DNA from: CPC320 sp002336405
Lineage (GTDB): Bacteria > Pseudomonadota > Alphaproteobacteria > Rhodobacterales > Rhodobacteraceae
Length of the DNA: 64,000 nt
Direction: 5' to 3'
Assembly: GCA_949372595.1 (NCBI GenBank)
Contig: CASIAN010000039.1
Location: forward strand, 42,412 to 106,411
Shown here: in pieces, positions 1 through 9,658 of the stretch
Layout: every line of letters starts with the position of its first letter
Position numbering within the stretch: position 1 is the stretch's first letter
Translations under genes and position numbers: made by a program
Notes under the pieces: model-generated
What the model was told of the DNA's origin: nothing
The model's input: the letters and a program-made list of their open reading frames with translations, nothing else
Database searches by the model: none

Positions 1-2
1 GC

Positions 3-1244
3 TTTGAAATCGACGGCGAGAGCTTGGGCATAGAAAGCACTCTCAACCTGCTGACAGATCCCGATCGCGCCCAGCGTGAAAAAGGGGCTGTCGAACTGGC
101 GCGGGTATTTGGCGACACCGTCAAAACCTTTGCACGGGTGCACAACACTCAAGCCAAAGAAAAAGAAATCCTTGATCGCTGGCGTGGCATGCCCACACCG
201 CAAACCGGACGCCATCTGTCCAACCACGTGGAACCCGAAGTTGTCGAGGCGCTGCGCAATGCTGTTGTTACCGCCTATCCAAAACTCAGTCACCGCTATT
301 ACGAGCTCAAGCGCAAATGGCTTGGTCTGGATGTGATGCAGGTCTGGGACCGCAACGCCCCCCTGCCCATGGAAACCAACAAGATTGTCGGTTGGGAAGA
401 GGCCCAGAAAACGGTGATGCAGGCCTATGGGGATTTTGACCCGCGCATGGCCGATCTGGCAGAGCCGTTTTTCACCAAGGGCTGGATTGATGCCGCAGTA
501 AAGCCAGGCAAAGCGCCAGGGGCCTTTGCGCACCCAACAGTCACAGATGTGCACCCTTACGTGATGCTGAACTATCTTGGCAAACCACGCGATGTGATGA
601 CATTGGCGCATGAGCTGGGGCATGGCGTGCATCAGGTGCTGGCCGCTGGCCAAGGCGAGATGCTGTCGTCGACCCCTCTGACGCTTGCTGAAACGGCGTC
701 AGTGTTTGGCGAGATGCTGACATTCCGCAAAATGCTTGATGGGGCACAAGACGCCGCCGAACGCAAAGTGATGCTGGCTGGCAAGGTCGAGGACATGATC
801 AACACTGTGGTGCGTCAGATCGCGTTTTATGACTTTGAATGCAAGCTGCACGATGCCCGCGCGCAGGGTGAATTGACCCCTGATGACATCAACGCATTGT
901 GGATGTCAGTTCAAGGTGAAAGCCTGGGGCCAGCCTTTGAATTTATGGACGGCTATGAAACCTTTTGGGCCTATATTCCGCATTTCGTGCATTCACCGTT
1001 TTATGTTTATGCCTATGCCTTTGGTGACGGTTTGGTCAACGCGCTCTATGCTGTGTATCAAGAGCAACCCGAAGGCTTTCAAGAGAAGTATTTTGATATG
1101 CTGAAAGCCGGCGGATCCAAGCATCATAAAGAGCTTTTGGCGCCCTTTGGGCTGGATGCATCGGACCCAACCTTTTGGGATAAGGGCCTGTCGATGATTT
1201 CGGATATGATCGACGAATTGGAAGCGATGGAGGAACAGGCGTAG
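3..1244 (+). CDS. M3 family oligoendopeptidase (PepF-like), 5' truncated by the window edge
   Basis: The reading frame is open from base 3, so the start lies upstream of the window and only the C-terminal ~414 residues are seen. M3 peptidases are cytoplasmic zinc metallopeptidases that cut short peptides. The zinc-binding motif HELGHG begins at base 609, and a downstream TLAETASVFGE stretch supplies the usual third glutamate ligand. The rest is the helical M3 catalytic domain, ending in the family-typical HKELLAPFG region. It stands alone, about 65 bp before the glutathione peroxidase gene. The family call is firm. PepF versus other M3 subgroups rests on overall resemblance. Confidence 0.9.
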   Translation, partial: FEIDGESLGIESTLNLLTDPDRAQREKGAVELARVFGDTVKTFARVHNTQAKEKEILDRWRGMPTPQTGRHLSNHVEPEVVEALRNAVVTAYPKLSHRYYELKRKWLGLDVMQVWDRNAPLPMETNKIVGWEEAQKTVMQAYGDFDPRMADLAEPFFTKGWIDAAVKPGKAPGAFAHPTVTDVHPYVMLNYLGKPRDVMTLAHELGHGVHQVLAAGQGEMLSSTPLTLAETASVFGEMLTFRKMLDGAQDAAERKVMLAGKVEDMINTVVRQIAFYDFECKLHDARAQGELTPDDINALWMSVQGESLGPAFEFMDGYETFWAYIPHFVHSPFYVYAYAFGDGLVNALYAVYQEQPEGFQEKYFDMLKAGGSKHHKELLAPFGLDASDPTFWDKGLSMISDMIDELEAMEEQA

Positions 1245-1311
1245 CAAAAAAAAGTCGCATCAGTTGACTTTGGGCAGGCGCCGCTAAGTTCTATCCTACA
1301 GGAGGTGCCAC

Positions 1312-1830
1312 ATGCGGATATTGATAGCAGCGATTTTTATGGTAATTTTAGGAGGACAGACGGCGATGGCGGAAAACTTCCAATTTGACTCGATAGACGG
1401 GGGCACCATGTCCACGTCGGACTGGCGCGGCCAGCCGGTTTTGGTGGTCAACACCGCTTCGCAATGTGGGTTTACTTATCAATATGAAGCGCTGCAGCAG
1501 CTTCATGAAACCTATCGCGACAAGGGTCTTGTTGTGCTGGCTGTTCCGTCAGATGATTTTAACCAAGAGCTGTCAGACGAGGCGGCAGTAAAAGATTTCT
1601 GCACCGTTAATTTTGGCCTTGATGTGCCAATGACGACAATCACCAAGGTTCGTGGCGATGAGGCACATCCGTTTTTCGTGTGGTTAAACCAAACCGAAGG
1701 ATATCGACCACGTTGGAATTTTTATAAGGTTCTGTTGGATGGTGAAGGCGCAGTTGTTGACACTTTTGCCTCCACCACAGGGCCGATGTCACGCAAGATT
1801 ACCAAGCAGATCGAGACCTTGCTCAACTAA
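1312..1830 (+). CDS. Glutathione peroxidase family protein, exported
   Basis: A 172-residue thiol peroxidase of the GPx family, which reduces hydroperoxides with glutathione or thioredoxin. Residues 1-20 form a signal peptide ending in TAMA, so it should act in the periplasm. The peroxidatic cysteine is Cys52 in NTASQCGFT (Cys in place of selenocysteine), and the WNFYK block carries the conserved Trp-Asn pair. The start is supported by an AGGAGG ribosome site about 8 bases before the ATG. Length is normal for the bacterial family. The gene stands alone, facing the YjbQ gene. Confidence 0.92.
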   Translation: MRILIAAIFMVILGGQTAMAENFQFDSIDGGTMSTSDWRGQPVLVVNTASQCGFTYQYEALQQLHETYRDKGLVVLAVPSDDFNQELSDEAAVKDFCTVNFGLDVPMTTITKVRGDEAHPFFVWLNQTEGYRPRWNFYKVLLDGEGAVVDTFASTTGPMSRKITKQIETLLN

Positions 1831-1836
1831 ATCACA

Positions 1837-1864
1837 TCGCCAGTGGGCCCTGCAGCACTGGCGA
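1837..1864. terminator. Inverted repeat between convergent genes, weak terminator candidate
   Basis: Nine-base arms (TCGCCAGTG and CACTGGCGA) around a 10-base loop lie 7 bases after the glutathione peroxidase stop. There is no clear T-run on either strand, so a terminator role is inferred only from the hairpin and its place between convergent genes. Confidence 0.35.
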
Positions 1865-1907
1865 ATCCGGCGATTTGATCAAAACGACCGCTGTGTGGCA
1901 CCAACCG

Positions 1908-2336
1908 CTACGATAACGACAGCTGCGCCACCACCTGGCGATTGTGCGGCGCTTTGCGATGCTCGAACAGGTAAATCCCCTGCCATGTGCCCAAAACCAA
2001 CTGGCCGTTGATTACCGGTATGGACAGATGCGTTGGCAACAGCGCGGCTTTGATATGGGCGGGCATATCGTCGGGCCCCTCATAAGTATGCGTGAGATAC
2101 GACATCGCCGGATCTGTTGAGGCCGGCACCAGTCGATGGAAAAATTCCCGCAGATCGGTCTGAACCTCTGGGTCGGCATTTTCTTGAATAAGCAGACTGG
2201 CCGACGTATGGCGGATAAACAGCGTCAGCAGCCCGTCGCCACTAGGATGACCCCCCCCGCGGAGCCAGCGCGCCGCATCAGCGGTAAATTCGTAAAGCCC
2301 CTGCCCTTGGGTTTGAATGGTAAATGTGGTTTGCAT
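1908..2336 (-). CDS. YjbQ family protein (UPF0047)
   Basis: A 142-residue protein of the small, widespread YjbQ/UPF0047 family. Members are annotated as secondary thiamine-phosphate synthases from complementation studies, but their physiological role is unsettled. The C-terminal block LVLGTWQGIYLFEHR matches the family signature, and the N-terminal IRHTSASLLIQENADP segment with its histidine is also typical. Length matches the family. It is convergent with the peroxidase gene and about 64 bp downstream of the dead histidine-phosphatase gene on the same strand. Confidence 0.88.
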   Translation of the reverse strand: MQTTFTIQTQGQGLYEFTADAARWLRGGGHPSGDGLLTLFIRHTSASLLIQENADPEVQTDLREFFHRLVPASTDPAMSYLTHTYEGPDDMPAHIKAALLPTHLSIPVINGQLVLGTWQGIYLFEHRKAPHNRQVVAQLSLS

Positions 2337-2400
2337 CGGTGATCCAGACGGTTTTTACTTTCACCGCAAGATACCAAGAATTCCAGCCATGCGCGATAGC

Positions 2401-2732
2401 TCAATCCAGATCGTCAAAAAGTACAGGCGCATCACCTGAAAAAGACAAACGATAAAGATGCGGGTTCTTCATGGCGCGCCATTGTTCAAACCCAAAGTCC
2501 AGGTCTATGGCGCCCAGCACCGCGGCAATAATATTGCCGTGGGCGGCAACAATCGGACGTTTATAATCGCTTTGCGCGATTTTTTTGAGGGCCGCGCAGG
2601 GCGCGGTCTTTGGTGATCATTGAGCGACTCGCCGCCATATCCTGCGCCTGTCTTTTTGCCCAGTTCTGTGAGTGAGCCATCAGGGTGCTGACCGATGGAT
2701 TCTGCGTGGCGGATTAGATAAATGGTTTTCAA
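2401..2732 (-). pseudogene. Histidine phosphatase (phosphoglycerate-mutase-like) remnant
   Basis: The N-terminal segment begins at a TTG codon with LKTIYLIRHAESIGQ, which holds the RHxE phosphate pocket of the histidine phosphatase superfamily. After a TELGKKT stretch the middle of the domain is missing. The frame then shifts: in another frame the sequence continues RPIVAAHGNIIAAVLGAID (the second catalytic histidine region) and WRAMKNPHLYRLSF, to a stop at 2401. An internal deletion plus a frameshift therefore makes it inactive. Intact members are about 190-220 residues; only about 110 codons remain. Confidence 0.72.
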
Positions 2733-2760
2733 ATTATATACCCCTTGCGACGGTTGGCGC

Positions 2761-2991
2761 TTAAAAGCCCGCAAGCCAATAAATATGCTGAATTGCTGCG
2801 TCTTTGGCGCTCTTAATATCTGCAAATACAAGATGTGCGTGATGACCTAATGCAAACCAGCCAGCGTTATCTTCTGGATCTCTTCGGAATTCCTCAAACC
2901 CAAAGGTTGCATCCGGCCACTGAAAGATATCAACCCATATCGTCGCGCCACCGTGATTGACGGACAGAACAACTTTGAGTTTGTCTTTCAT
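2761..2991 (-). CDS. Small hypothetical protein
   Basis: An open frame for 76 residues with balanced composition. It is rich in aromatic residues and histidine (VNHGGATIWVDIFQW, FALGHHAHLVF). I do not recognise a family. The upstream AGAAG is a weak ribosome site. No signal peptide or membrane segment is visible. It lies between the dead phosphatase gene and the rpoD terminator, and could be a real small gene or another remnant. Confidence 0.4.
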   Translation of the reverse strand: MKDKLKVVLSVNHGGATIWVDIFQWPDATFGFEEFRRDPEDNAGWFALGHHAHLVFADIKSAKDAAIQHIYWLAGF

Positions 2992-3165
2992 CTTCTAAAA
3001 ATCCCACGTCAACTGGCAACAATCAGGCAGCGCGTTCTTAACTAAAATCTGTATCTGTCAAATAAATGCCACATTACATGCAGGCATGCTTAATCTCAGA
3101 CTATTGCTATAATGGAGCATCAAAAATCTGTTTGCAATCAGAGATTGTGCGCAGCACACAAAACC

Positions 3166-3199
3166 ATTGCCTTGATTGCCGAGCGGCAATCAAGGCAAT
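3166..3199 (-). terminator. Rho-independent terminator of rpoD
   Basis: Perfect 15-base inverted arms (ATTGCCTTGATTGCC and its complement) flank the 4-base loop GAGC. Read on the minus strand, the hairpin is followed by GGTTTTG, a short T-run. It starts about 20 bases after the rpoD stop, as expected for that transcript. Confidence 0.8.
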
Positions 3200-3219
3200 T
3201 AAAATGTAAAAGCTTTGCT

Positions 3220-5199
3220 TTATTGATCTAGGAAACTGCGCAGTTTGCGAGACCGCGACGGGTGTTTCAGCTTGCGCAGCGCCTTGGCCTCAATCTGGCG
3301 AATGCGCTCACGGGTCACGCTGAACTGTTGGCCAACCTCTTCCAGCGTGTGATCGGTGTTCATGCCGATGCCAAAGCGCATGCGCAGCACCCGCTCTTCG
3401 CGCGGGGTCAGCGAGGACAGCACCCGGGTGGTGGTTTCTTTCAGGTTCTCCTGAATCGCTGATTCCAGCGGCAAAATGGCGTTTTTATCTTCGATGAAAT
3501 CGCCCAGTTGGCTGTCTTCTTCGTCGCCAATCGGCGTCTCAAGCGAAATCGGTTCTTTGGCGATTTTCATCACCTTGCGCACTTTCTCAAGTGGCATCTG
3601 CAGCTTGGCGGCCAATTCTTCGGGCGTTGGCTCACGACCGATTTCATGCAGCATCTGGCGCCCGGTACGCACCAGCTTATTGATCGTCTCGATCATATGC
3701 ACAGGGATCCGGATGGTGCGCGCCTGATCGGCAATCGAGCGGGTGATCGCCTGACGAATCCACCAAGTCGCATAGGTGCTGAACTTATAGCCACGGCGAT
3801 ATTCAAACTTATCAACCGCCTTCATCAGGCCAATGTTGCCTTCCTGAATAAGATCGAGAAATTGCAGACCCCGGTTGGTATATTTTTTGGCAATCGAAAT
3901 CACCAGCCGCAGATTGGCCTCGACCATTTCTTTCTTGGCTTGGCGGGCTTCTTTTTCGCCCTTTTGCACCTGGCTGACCAAGCGACGAAATTCGCTGATA
4001 TCCAGACCGACGTATTGCCCGACCTGCGCCATATCATTGCGCAGCTCTTCCACCTTGGTCAGCGAGCGTTCAATAAACATCTGCCAGCCGCGGCCGGGCT
4101 TTTCGGCCATGCGGTCCAGCCAGTTCGGATCCAGTTCATGACCGCGATATGCTTCGATAAATTCCCGCCGGTTAATCCGCGCCTGATCGGCCAGTTTCAC
4201 CACCGAACCATCAATGCTCATGATACGTTTGTTGATCCCATAAAGCTGGTCGATCAGCGCCTCAATACGGTTATTGTGCAGGTGTAACTCGTTCACTAAC
4301 TCAACAATTTCAGACCGCAGTTTCTGATAATTCGCTTCTTGTTTTTTCGAAAACGAACCATCTTCGTTCAGAGTTGCCGAAATCCTGTTGTCTTGCATTT
4401 CAGACAATTTCGCATAGTCGCGGGCGATAAGGTCAAGCGTTTCAAGAACCTGCGGTTTTAACACTGCCTCCATCGCCGCAAGCGACATGTTGGCCGCTTC
4501 GTCATCATCATCATCTTCATCATCTGCCACAATCGGATTGCCGTCGGCATCCAGTTCAGGTTTGGCTTCAGTCGCCTCAGGGGTAATGCCCGCAACTGGC
4601 ACGACGGGTTGCTGTACCTCATCGCCTTCGCCCATTTGATTGCCAAAGGTCGTTTCAAGATCGATCACGTCGCGCAACAAAATATCTTCGCTTAACAGTT
4701 CGTCCCGCCAAATGGTGATCGCCTGAAACGTCAAAGGGCTTTCGCACAGCCCAGAAATCATCGTATTACGACCAGCCTCAATTCGCTTGGCGATGGCAAT
4801 TTCACCTTCGCGGCTCAGCAGTTCGACGCTGCCCATCTCACGCAGGTACATGCGCACAGGATCATCGGTCCGGTCCAGTTTCTCACTGTCGCCCGACGAA
4901 AGAGCCACCTCTTTATTGCTCGTAGCCGCCACAAGATCGGTGGCACCGCGCTCTTCTTCCTCGGCATCTTCAGCTTCGATAATATTAATGCCCATTTCAG
5001 ATAGCATCGACATCACATCTTCTATCTGCTCCGACGAGACTTGATCAGGAGGCAGCACCTTGTTGAGTTGGTCATAAGTGATATAACCCCGCTCCCGCGC
5101 CTCGCCGATCATCTTTTTGACCGCCGTCTGGCTCATATCAAGCGTTGTTTCTTCGCTCTGGTCCTCAGCTTTACGGTCGGTGTTGTCTTTGGCGGCCAT
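3220..5199 (-). CDS. rpoD: Primary sigma factor RpoD (sigma-70)
   Basis: Housekeeping sigma factor that directs RNA polymerase to most promoters. Region 1.1 is at the N terminus (YITYDQLNKVLPP), and region 1.2 contains DPVRMYLREMGSVELLSREG. A long acidic non-conserved insert with an Asp run follows. Regions 2.3-2.4 carry TYATWWIRQAITRSI, and region 4.2 ends with the helix-turn-helix VTRERIRQIEAKALRKLKH. I place the start at 5199 because AGGAG sits 7 bases before that ATG; the frame is open 15 codons further up without a good ribosome site. This gives 659 residues, normal for alphaproteobacteria. It lies downstream of dnaG, a common arrangement in this group. Confidence 0.97.
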   Translation of the reverse strand: MAAKDNTDRKAEDQSEETTLDMSQTAVKKMIGEARERGYITYDQLNKVLPPDQVSSEQIEDVMSMLSEMGINIIEAEDAEEEERGATDLVAATSNKEVALSSGDSEKLDRTDDPVRMYLREMGSVELLSREGEIAIAKRIEAGRNTMISGLCESPLTFQAITIWRDELLSEDILLRDVIDLETTFGNQMGEGDEVQQPVVPVAGITPEATEAKPELDADGNPIVADDEDDDDDEAANMSLAAMEAVLKPQVLETLDLIARDYAKLSEMQDNRISATLNEDGSFSKKQEANYQKLRSEIVELVNELHLHNNRIEALIDQLYGINKRIMSIDGSVVKLADQARINRREFIEAYRGHELDPNWLDRMAEKPGRGWQMFIERSLTKVEELRNDMAQVGQYVGLDISEFRRLVSQVQKGEKEARQAKKEMVEANLRLVISIAKKYTNRGLQFLDLIQEGNIGLMKAVDKFEYRRGYKFSTYATWWIRQAITRSIADQARTIRIPVHMIETINKLVRTGRQMLHEIGREPTPEELAAKLQMPLEKVRKVMKIAKEPISLETPIGDEEDSQLGDFIEDKNAILPLESAIQENLKETTTRVLSSLTPREERVLRMRFGIGMNTDHTLEEVGQQFSVTRERIRQIEAKALRKLKHPSRSRKLRSFLDQ

Positions 5200-5312
5200 G
5201 CGATTCTCCTGCAAAGGGCGAACGATTCGTTTAACCCGTAACATAGGGCGTCATACTGATTCGGCTAAACATGTACTTGGTTTTCTTTACCTCTTCCTCA
5301 ACAAAATCACAT

Positions 5313-7250
5313 TTATGACGATTTTACCCGAGTTATTTGTGTCATCAAAGCTTCAAAGGCCCGCCGTTCATCGCGATTGATTCGCGCACCGTTTTCCGCA
5401 AGGTCATACTCGGCGGTGTCTTTGTGCACACTCAGGGTTGCTGATTCTTGCGCCGAGGCCGCCTCTTTCAACCTCCAAGTCAGGGTTTCATCTGACAATG
5501 AGGCGATGTCTTCGGCGGCCTCCTCAATCTCAGCCGCCAAACCAAGGCGCGCATCAAGTTTAGCAAACTCTTCACGAAGGGTCAGCCGGGTCAGATCAAG
5601 ATCATCAGATCGTTGAATGCATGGCACGACGGCAACATGGCTTTGAGCGAGAAACCCCTGTAGCTCCGACGAACCAAAAGCGGCCTCTATCGCACCGAGC
5701 ATCTTCTCAGCGGGCGCGACGGTTTGTGATAGCAAAATTGTTTGTATCTGCCGATGCCGGGGGTCGCTGCAAGCCAGGCTCTCCAACGGCTCCTGAAACT
5801 CTGCGACCAGTGCAGGTGCTTTGACCAATGCCGCCAGAATAACCGCTTCGCGCAGACGTCCCGGCACGTGATCAGCCGCCTGCGCCAGCGCAGACTGTTT
5901 GGTCGTGCTCAGTGCATCAATTTTGACTTTTTTGCCCCATTGACCCGACCACAGCTGCTGCCGGCCCGTACCAAACAGCGCCCAGCGCAATTCTTTAATA
6001 GCACTACCGTAGTGCGACCGGATTGACGGGTCGCGGATCATGGCGATTTTTTCCCGCAGCCCCTTATCCAGCATAGCGCGTCGCTCGGGGCTATCGAAAA
6101 CCTTGCCTTGGATTTCTCGCTGCCAAAGTAAGTCAACCATCGGCATGGCTTTGTCCAACAGCGTCTGCAAAGCAGAGGGGCCACCTGCCCGGATCACGTC
6201 ATCGGGATCTTGCCCTTCTGGCATTACCGCAAACCGCAGCGATTGCCCCGCCTCCAGCAATGGCAACGCCAGATCAATCACCCGATACGCAGCGCGCAGA
6301 CCTGCTGTATCGCCATCAAGCGCGATGATCGGTTCGGGGGCGATGCGCCACAAAAGGGCGAGTTGATGCTCGGTGACTGCCGTGCCCAAAGGTGCAACTG
6401 CGGCGCCAAACCCTGCCTCAACAAGGGCAATCACGTCCATATACCCCTCAGCCACGATCAGCGGCTGGCCCTTCCCCGCCGCCTCACGTGCGGGTTTGAG
6501 ATGATATAGGTTGCGGCCTTTGTCGAATAAGACAGTCTCCGGAGAATTGAGGTATTTAGCGCGCGCATTCGGATCAAGCGATCTGCCGCCCAGCGCGATA
6601 CAGCGCCCTCTTGCATCGCGAATGGGAAACAAAATGCGACCACGGAACCGATCATAGGGCGCACCACCATCCTCGGGCCGGGCACAAAGCCCCGCTGCAA
6701 CCAACTGATCGGGCGTCACACCCTTGGCGGTCAAATGTTGCAACAATCCCTGCCGGACATCTGGAGCAAACCCCATATCAAAACGGTCTTGGATCGCCTC
6801 AGATAAACCGCGTCTAGCCAGATAAGCCCGCGCCTCCGACGCCGGTGCAGTTTTGAGTTGCAGGCGGTAGAATTGCACGGCCTGTTCCATGACATCAGTC
6901 AATTCGCTGCGCTGTTCAGATTTTTCCTGCGCATGCGGGTCGCGTTTTGGCACCGGCATGCCCGCCTCTTGTGCCAAAATCTCGATCGCCTCGATAAAGC
7001 CAACGTTCTCGGTCTCACGGATAAAACTGATCGCATCACCCTTGGCGTGGCAGCCAAAGCAATAATAAAACCCCTTGCTGTCATCGACATGGAACGAGGC
7101 CGATTTTTCCTGATGAAAGGGGCATGGCGCCCACATATCACCCTTAGCCTGATTAGATTTACGAGTGTCCCACATAACTTTGCGCCCGACAACCTGACTG
7201 AGGCTGGTACGGGTGCGCAAGTCGTCAAGGAATCCGGGTGGTAGGCTCAT
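5313..7250 (-). CDS. dnaG: DNA primase DnaG
   Basis: Makes RNA primers for the replisome. The N-terminal CHC2 zinc finger is complete (Cys43, His46, Cys64, Cys67). The TOPRIM domain shows its acidic metal motifs in LIVAEGYMDVIAL and ALDGDTAG. The C-terminal region is the less conserved helicase-binding part. At 645 residues the length is normal. The stop is 113 bases before the rpoD start, so the two may share a macromolecular-synthesis operon while rpoD keeps its own promoter in the gap. Confidence 0.96.
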   Translation of the reverse strand: MSLPPGFLDDLRTRTSLSQVVGRKVMWDTRKSNQAKGDMWAPCPFHQEKSASFHVDDSKGFYYCFGCHAKGDAISFIRETENVGFIEAIEILAQEAGMPVPKRDPHAQEKSEQRSELTDVMEQAVQFYRLQLKTAPASEARAYLARRGLSEAIQDRFDMGFAPDVRQGLLQHLTAKGVTPDQLVAAGLCARPEDGGAPYDRFRGRILFPIRDARGRCIALGGRSLDPNARAKYLNSPETVLFDKGRNLYHLKPAREAAGKGQPLIVAEGYMDVIALVEAGFGAAVAPLGTAVTEHQLALLWRIAPEPIIALDGDTAGLRAAYRVIDLALPLLEAGQSLRFAVMPEGQDPDDVIRAGGPSALQTLLDKAMPMVDLLWQREIQGKVFDSPERRAMLDKGLREKIAMIRDPSIRSHYGSAIKELRWALFGTGRQQLWSGQWGKKVKIDALSTTKQSALAQAADHVPGRLREAVILAALVKAPALVAEFQEPLESLACSDPRHRQIQTILLSQTVAPAEKMLGAIEAAFGSSELQGFLAQSHVAVVPCIQRSDDLDLTRLTLREEFAKLDARLGLAAEIEEAAEDIASLSDETLTWRLKEAASAQESATLSVHKDTAEYDLAENGARINRDERRAFEALMTQITRVKSS

Positions 7251-7585
7251 GCGCCCATTATTGGACGCCCACGCCTTAAAGTCCAGCAGAGGACAACGAT
7301 ACTTGTGATATTTCTAATGCGGTGAAAGACAGGCTTAAAAACCTGCCATGTGCCCCAGCGCCCTGTTGCTTATACAAATAGAGCGCACTGAAAGTGATAT
7401 TTTAACAATTCTTGGAACAACACATCAGCGAAACCGCACCAGCCGCTTTTTTTCTGACTTCACGTGCCATAAACTTAGCGGTCAATTTCGATCAAACAAT
7501 GAATTGAAATCTGAGCAAACCTCATTCAAAGCACCTGTTTAGAAACCCAATTTTGCCCGCCCGGACCAACCTTTCCCAGCCAACT
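7251..7585. other. Intergenic region upstream of dnaG
   Basis: These 335 bases lie between the end of the mevalonate operon and dnaG, both on the minus strand. The region must hold the dnaG promoter and the end of the mevalonate transcript. I see no convincing hairpin with a T-run, no RNA gene and no supported open frame. Confidence 0.5.
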
Positions 7586-8608
7586 TTAGGGCCACTCAAA
7601 TGGGCGGATCACGCTGACATTTGCAAAGCTACGCCGGACAAATACCTCTTCTGAGGATAAAAATAATAGTTTTACATTTGCACCGGCATCCATCGTGGCA
7701 TAAATCTGATGGCCCTCTGCACGCGCTGCCCAGAGCTGTTCCAGCACGCGCCAGCTTTGCGGCTTGAGATAGCATAACGCCGGCCGTGCCGCCATCATGG
7801 TGGCGTGTAAGGCAAGCGCATTGGCCTCGGACAGCGCCCCCAACGTTGCAAAATCGCGTGCCTCGAGGGCCGTGTGGACAGCTGTGCAGTCCGCCTCGGC
7901 CTGTGCGGGCCAAATCTTGAACAACGGGCTGGTGGCAACAGTATGGTTCATCCCATCACGCGACGATCGGGATTTCGGCCCAGTATCCACAGGAACAATC
8001 GCAATTCTGAATTCCGGCCAGTCCAGCATCAGGGGCCGCGCAAAACTATCGCTGCCATCCTCTTTTTCCCCGCGGTCCCAGCGCACGAACCCATGCCATA
8101 GGGATCGCGTTGCACTACCACTGCCAAAACGCGCCAGCATACTGAGCACAGACTTTGGCAGTTTCAGGTTGAACGCCGCATCCAGTGCCAGTGTCAGGGC
8201 GGCAAAGCCAGAAGCCGAAGACGCCAGCCCGGCCGCAGTGGGCAGGGTGTTGTCGGTCTCAATCCGCAGAGGCAGCGTCTGCTCACGACGATAAAGATCC
8301 ACAAAGCATATGATTTTCGACGCAAACGCACTGTCTAACGGCAAAGATACGCCATTCAGCCAAACCTCATCATACGCAGTTTCAGCTGGAAAAATCCGTG
8401 TGTGGCTGCCCCAATCAGCAAGTGAAATTGACAGCGAACTGTTCAGAGGAAGGTTCAGAACAGCATCGCGTTTGCCCCAATACTTGGCTAATGCGATATT
8501 GCTGGGGGCATAGGCCACAGCCGGTTGTTGCACCGAAAGTCGCGCCGGTAAATGGGCGGCAAAACACGCCGCAGGCTTGGCCGGGTCGGTCAACGATCGG
8601 TCAGTCAT
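7586..8608 (-). CDS. mvd: Diphosphomevalonate decarboxylase
   Basis: Last enzyme of the mevalonate route: ATP-dependent decarboxylation of mevalonate diphosphate to isopentenyl diphosphate. The N-terminal segment YAPSNIALAKYWGKRD is diagnostic of the family, and the GHMP-kinase ATP loop is LPTAAGLASSASGFAAL. I start at ATG 8608, which overlaps the end of the preceding kinase gene by 8 bases (GGATGACTGA), rather than at upstream codons inside that gene. This gives 340 residues, a normal length. It is the last gene of a tightly overlapped operon. Confidence 0.93.
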   Translation of the reverse strand: MTDRSLTDPAKPAACFAAHLPARLSVQQPAVAYAPSNIALAKYWGKRDAVLNLPLNSSLSISLADWGSHTRIFPAETAYDEVWLNGVSLPLDSAFASKIICFVDLYRREQTLPLRIETDNTLPTAAGLASSASGFAALTLALDAAFNLKLPKSVLSMLARFGSGSATRSLWHGFVRWDRGEKEDGSDSFARPLMLDWPEFRIAIVPVDTGPKSRSSRDGMNHTVATSPLFKIWPAQAEADCTAVHTALEARDFATLGALSEANALALHATMMAARPALCYLKPQSWRVLEQLWAARAEGHQIYATMDAGANVKLLFLSSEEVFVRRSFANVSVIRPFEWP

Positions 8609-9656
8609 CCAGCACAAGCCCTTTTGCGGTAAATGGCGCTGGCTGATGCTGCGCCACAAGCGGGCCTAACGCAAGGATACAATCACCCAGACCAGAGCCG
8701 GATATCTTCGCCGCCATCACGCCGGCCTCAGACCGCGCCCGCGCCACCAATGCATCAAGCATCGGGTCCGACACCCTCAATTCGACCATCAGATCCTGAT
8801 AGGCGTTCAACTGTTCGGCAAACACCGGCCAGTCACGGAGGCGGGCTGCAGTGATTGCCGCCATTGCCCTGCCCCCCATTCGCCCGTACAGCGCCGCATA
8901 CGCAGCCTCGCGGCCCTGCATCCGTTTTGCAATCCCGGCAAGCACATCACCAGTAGGCGTCTTATATCCGCAATAACACAGGCTCAATTGTGGTGGATGG
9001 GGCAGCAAAATAATCACCGCTTGCTCAGAAGTACTTACAAGATCATGGTGTTGAGAGGACGGTGAGAAAAGTCCGGCCACATTGGCGCCACTGCCCGGCA
9101 AAGCGGTGTCAGCGGCGGCGGCCGTAAGTTGATATCCCAACAATCCACCATGCAGGCTTGCCGCAAGATCTGCGCCACTGCCCCGCCCCTGCAAACCGCG
9201 AATGATCTCCAACGCCTGCTGATGCAGCCGTGCCTTGCGGGGCATGGGCGGCTGATCTGTTTTTGGCTGAGTCTGCGGTTGCGTTTCTGGACGGGTCATC
9301 GCCTCTAACAGCCCCAGTGTCGCAATTGTGACCGCAGCCGAGGATCCCAAGCCCAGCTTCGGGTCAATTTGCGAAACGATATCAAGGCGCAGTCCATGGG
9401 AAAGCCGGTCGCGATAAAGTGCCAGCGCGGCGAGAACAAACCGCATCGGACCACTGACCTCAAAGCTGTCGAGCGCCACCACCACTGGATCCGAAATGCC
9501 CGAGAAGATCTGCACCTGCCGATTGTCGTTTGGCTTGGCCGTAATGGTAACGCGCTGATCAATGGCGCAGACCATCGCGGGGTGACCATAGACCACCGCA
9601 TGCTCGCCGGTGATCATGATACTGCCCGGCGCCGAGGCCGACATCTTGCGCTGCAT
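8601..9656 (-). CDS. pmk: Phosphomevalonate kinase (GHMP family)
   Basis: Phosphorylates mevalonate 5-phosphate to the diphosphate. It is a GHMP kinase with N-terminal APGSIMITGEHAVVYG and ATP loop LGLGSSAAVT, and ends in GLVLDD. By itself the sequence looks like a mevalonate kinase. I assign phosphomevalonate kinase because, from memory, the corresponding gene of the Paracoccus zeaxanthinifaciens operon has the same N-terminal motif, the same C-terminal tail and the same position between mvk and mvd. The chosen ATG at 9656 is 2 bases after the stop of the upstream kinase gene. It overlaps mvd by 8 bases. Biochemical assignment of the two kinases could still be swapped. Confidence 0.82.
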   Translation of the reverse strand: MQRKMSASAPGSIMITGEHAVVYGHPAMVCAIDQRVTITAKPNDNRQVQIFSGISDPVVVALDSFEVSGPMRFVLAALALYRDRLSHGLRLDIVSQIDPKLGLGSSAAVTIATLGLLEAMTRPETQPQTQPKTDQPPMPRKARLHQQALEIIRGLQGRGSGADLAASLHGGLLGYQLTAAAADTALPGSGANVAGLFSPSSQHHDLVSTSEQAVIILLPHPPQLSLCYCGYKTPTGDVLAGIAKRMQGREAAYAALYGRMGGRAMAAITAARLRDWPVFAEQLNAYQDLMVELRVSDPMLDALVARARSEAGVMAAKISGSGLGDCILALGPLVAQHQPAPFTAKGLVLDD

Positions 9657-9658
9657 GA

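Noticed and set aside
3508..4287. Long plus-strand open frame (259 codons) opposite rpoD
   Set aside because: It is the antisense shadow of a highly conserved gene, its composition is unlike a protein, and no ribosome site precedes it.
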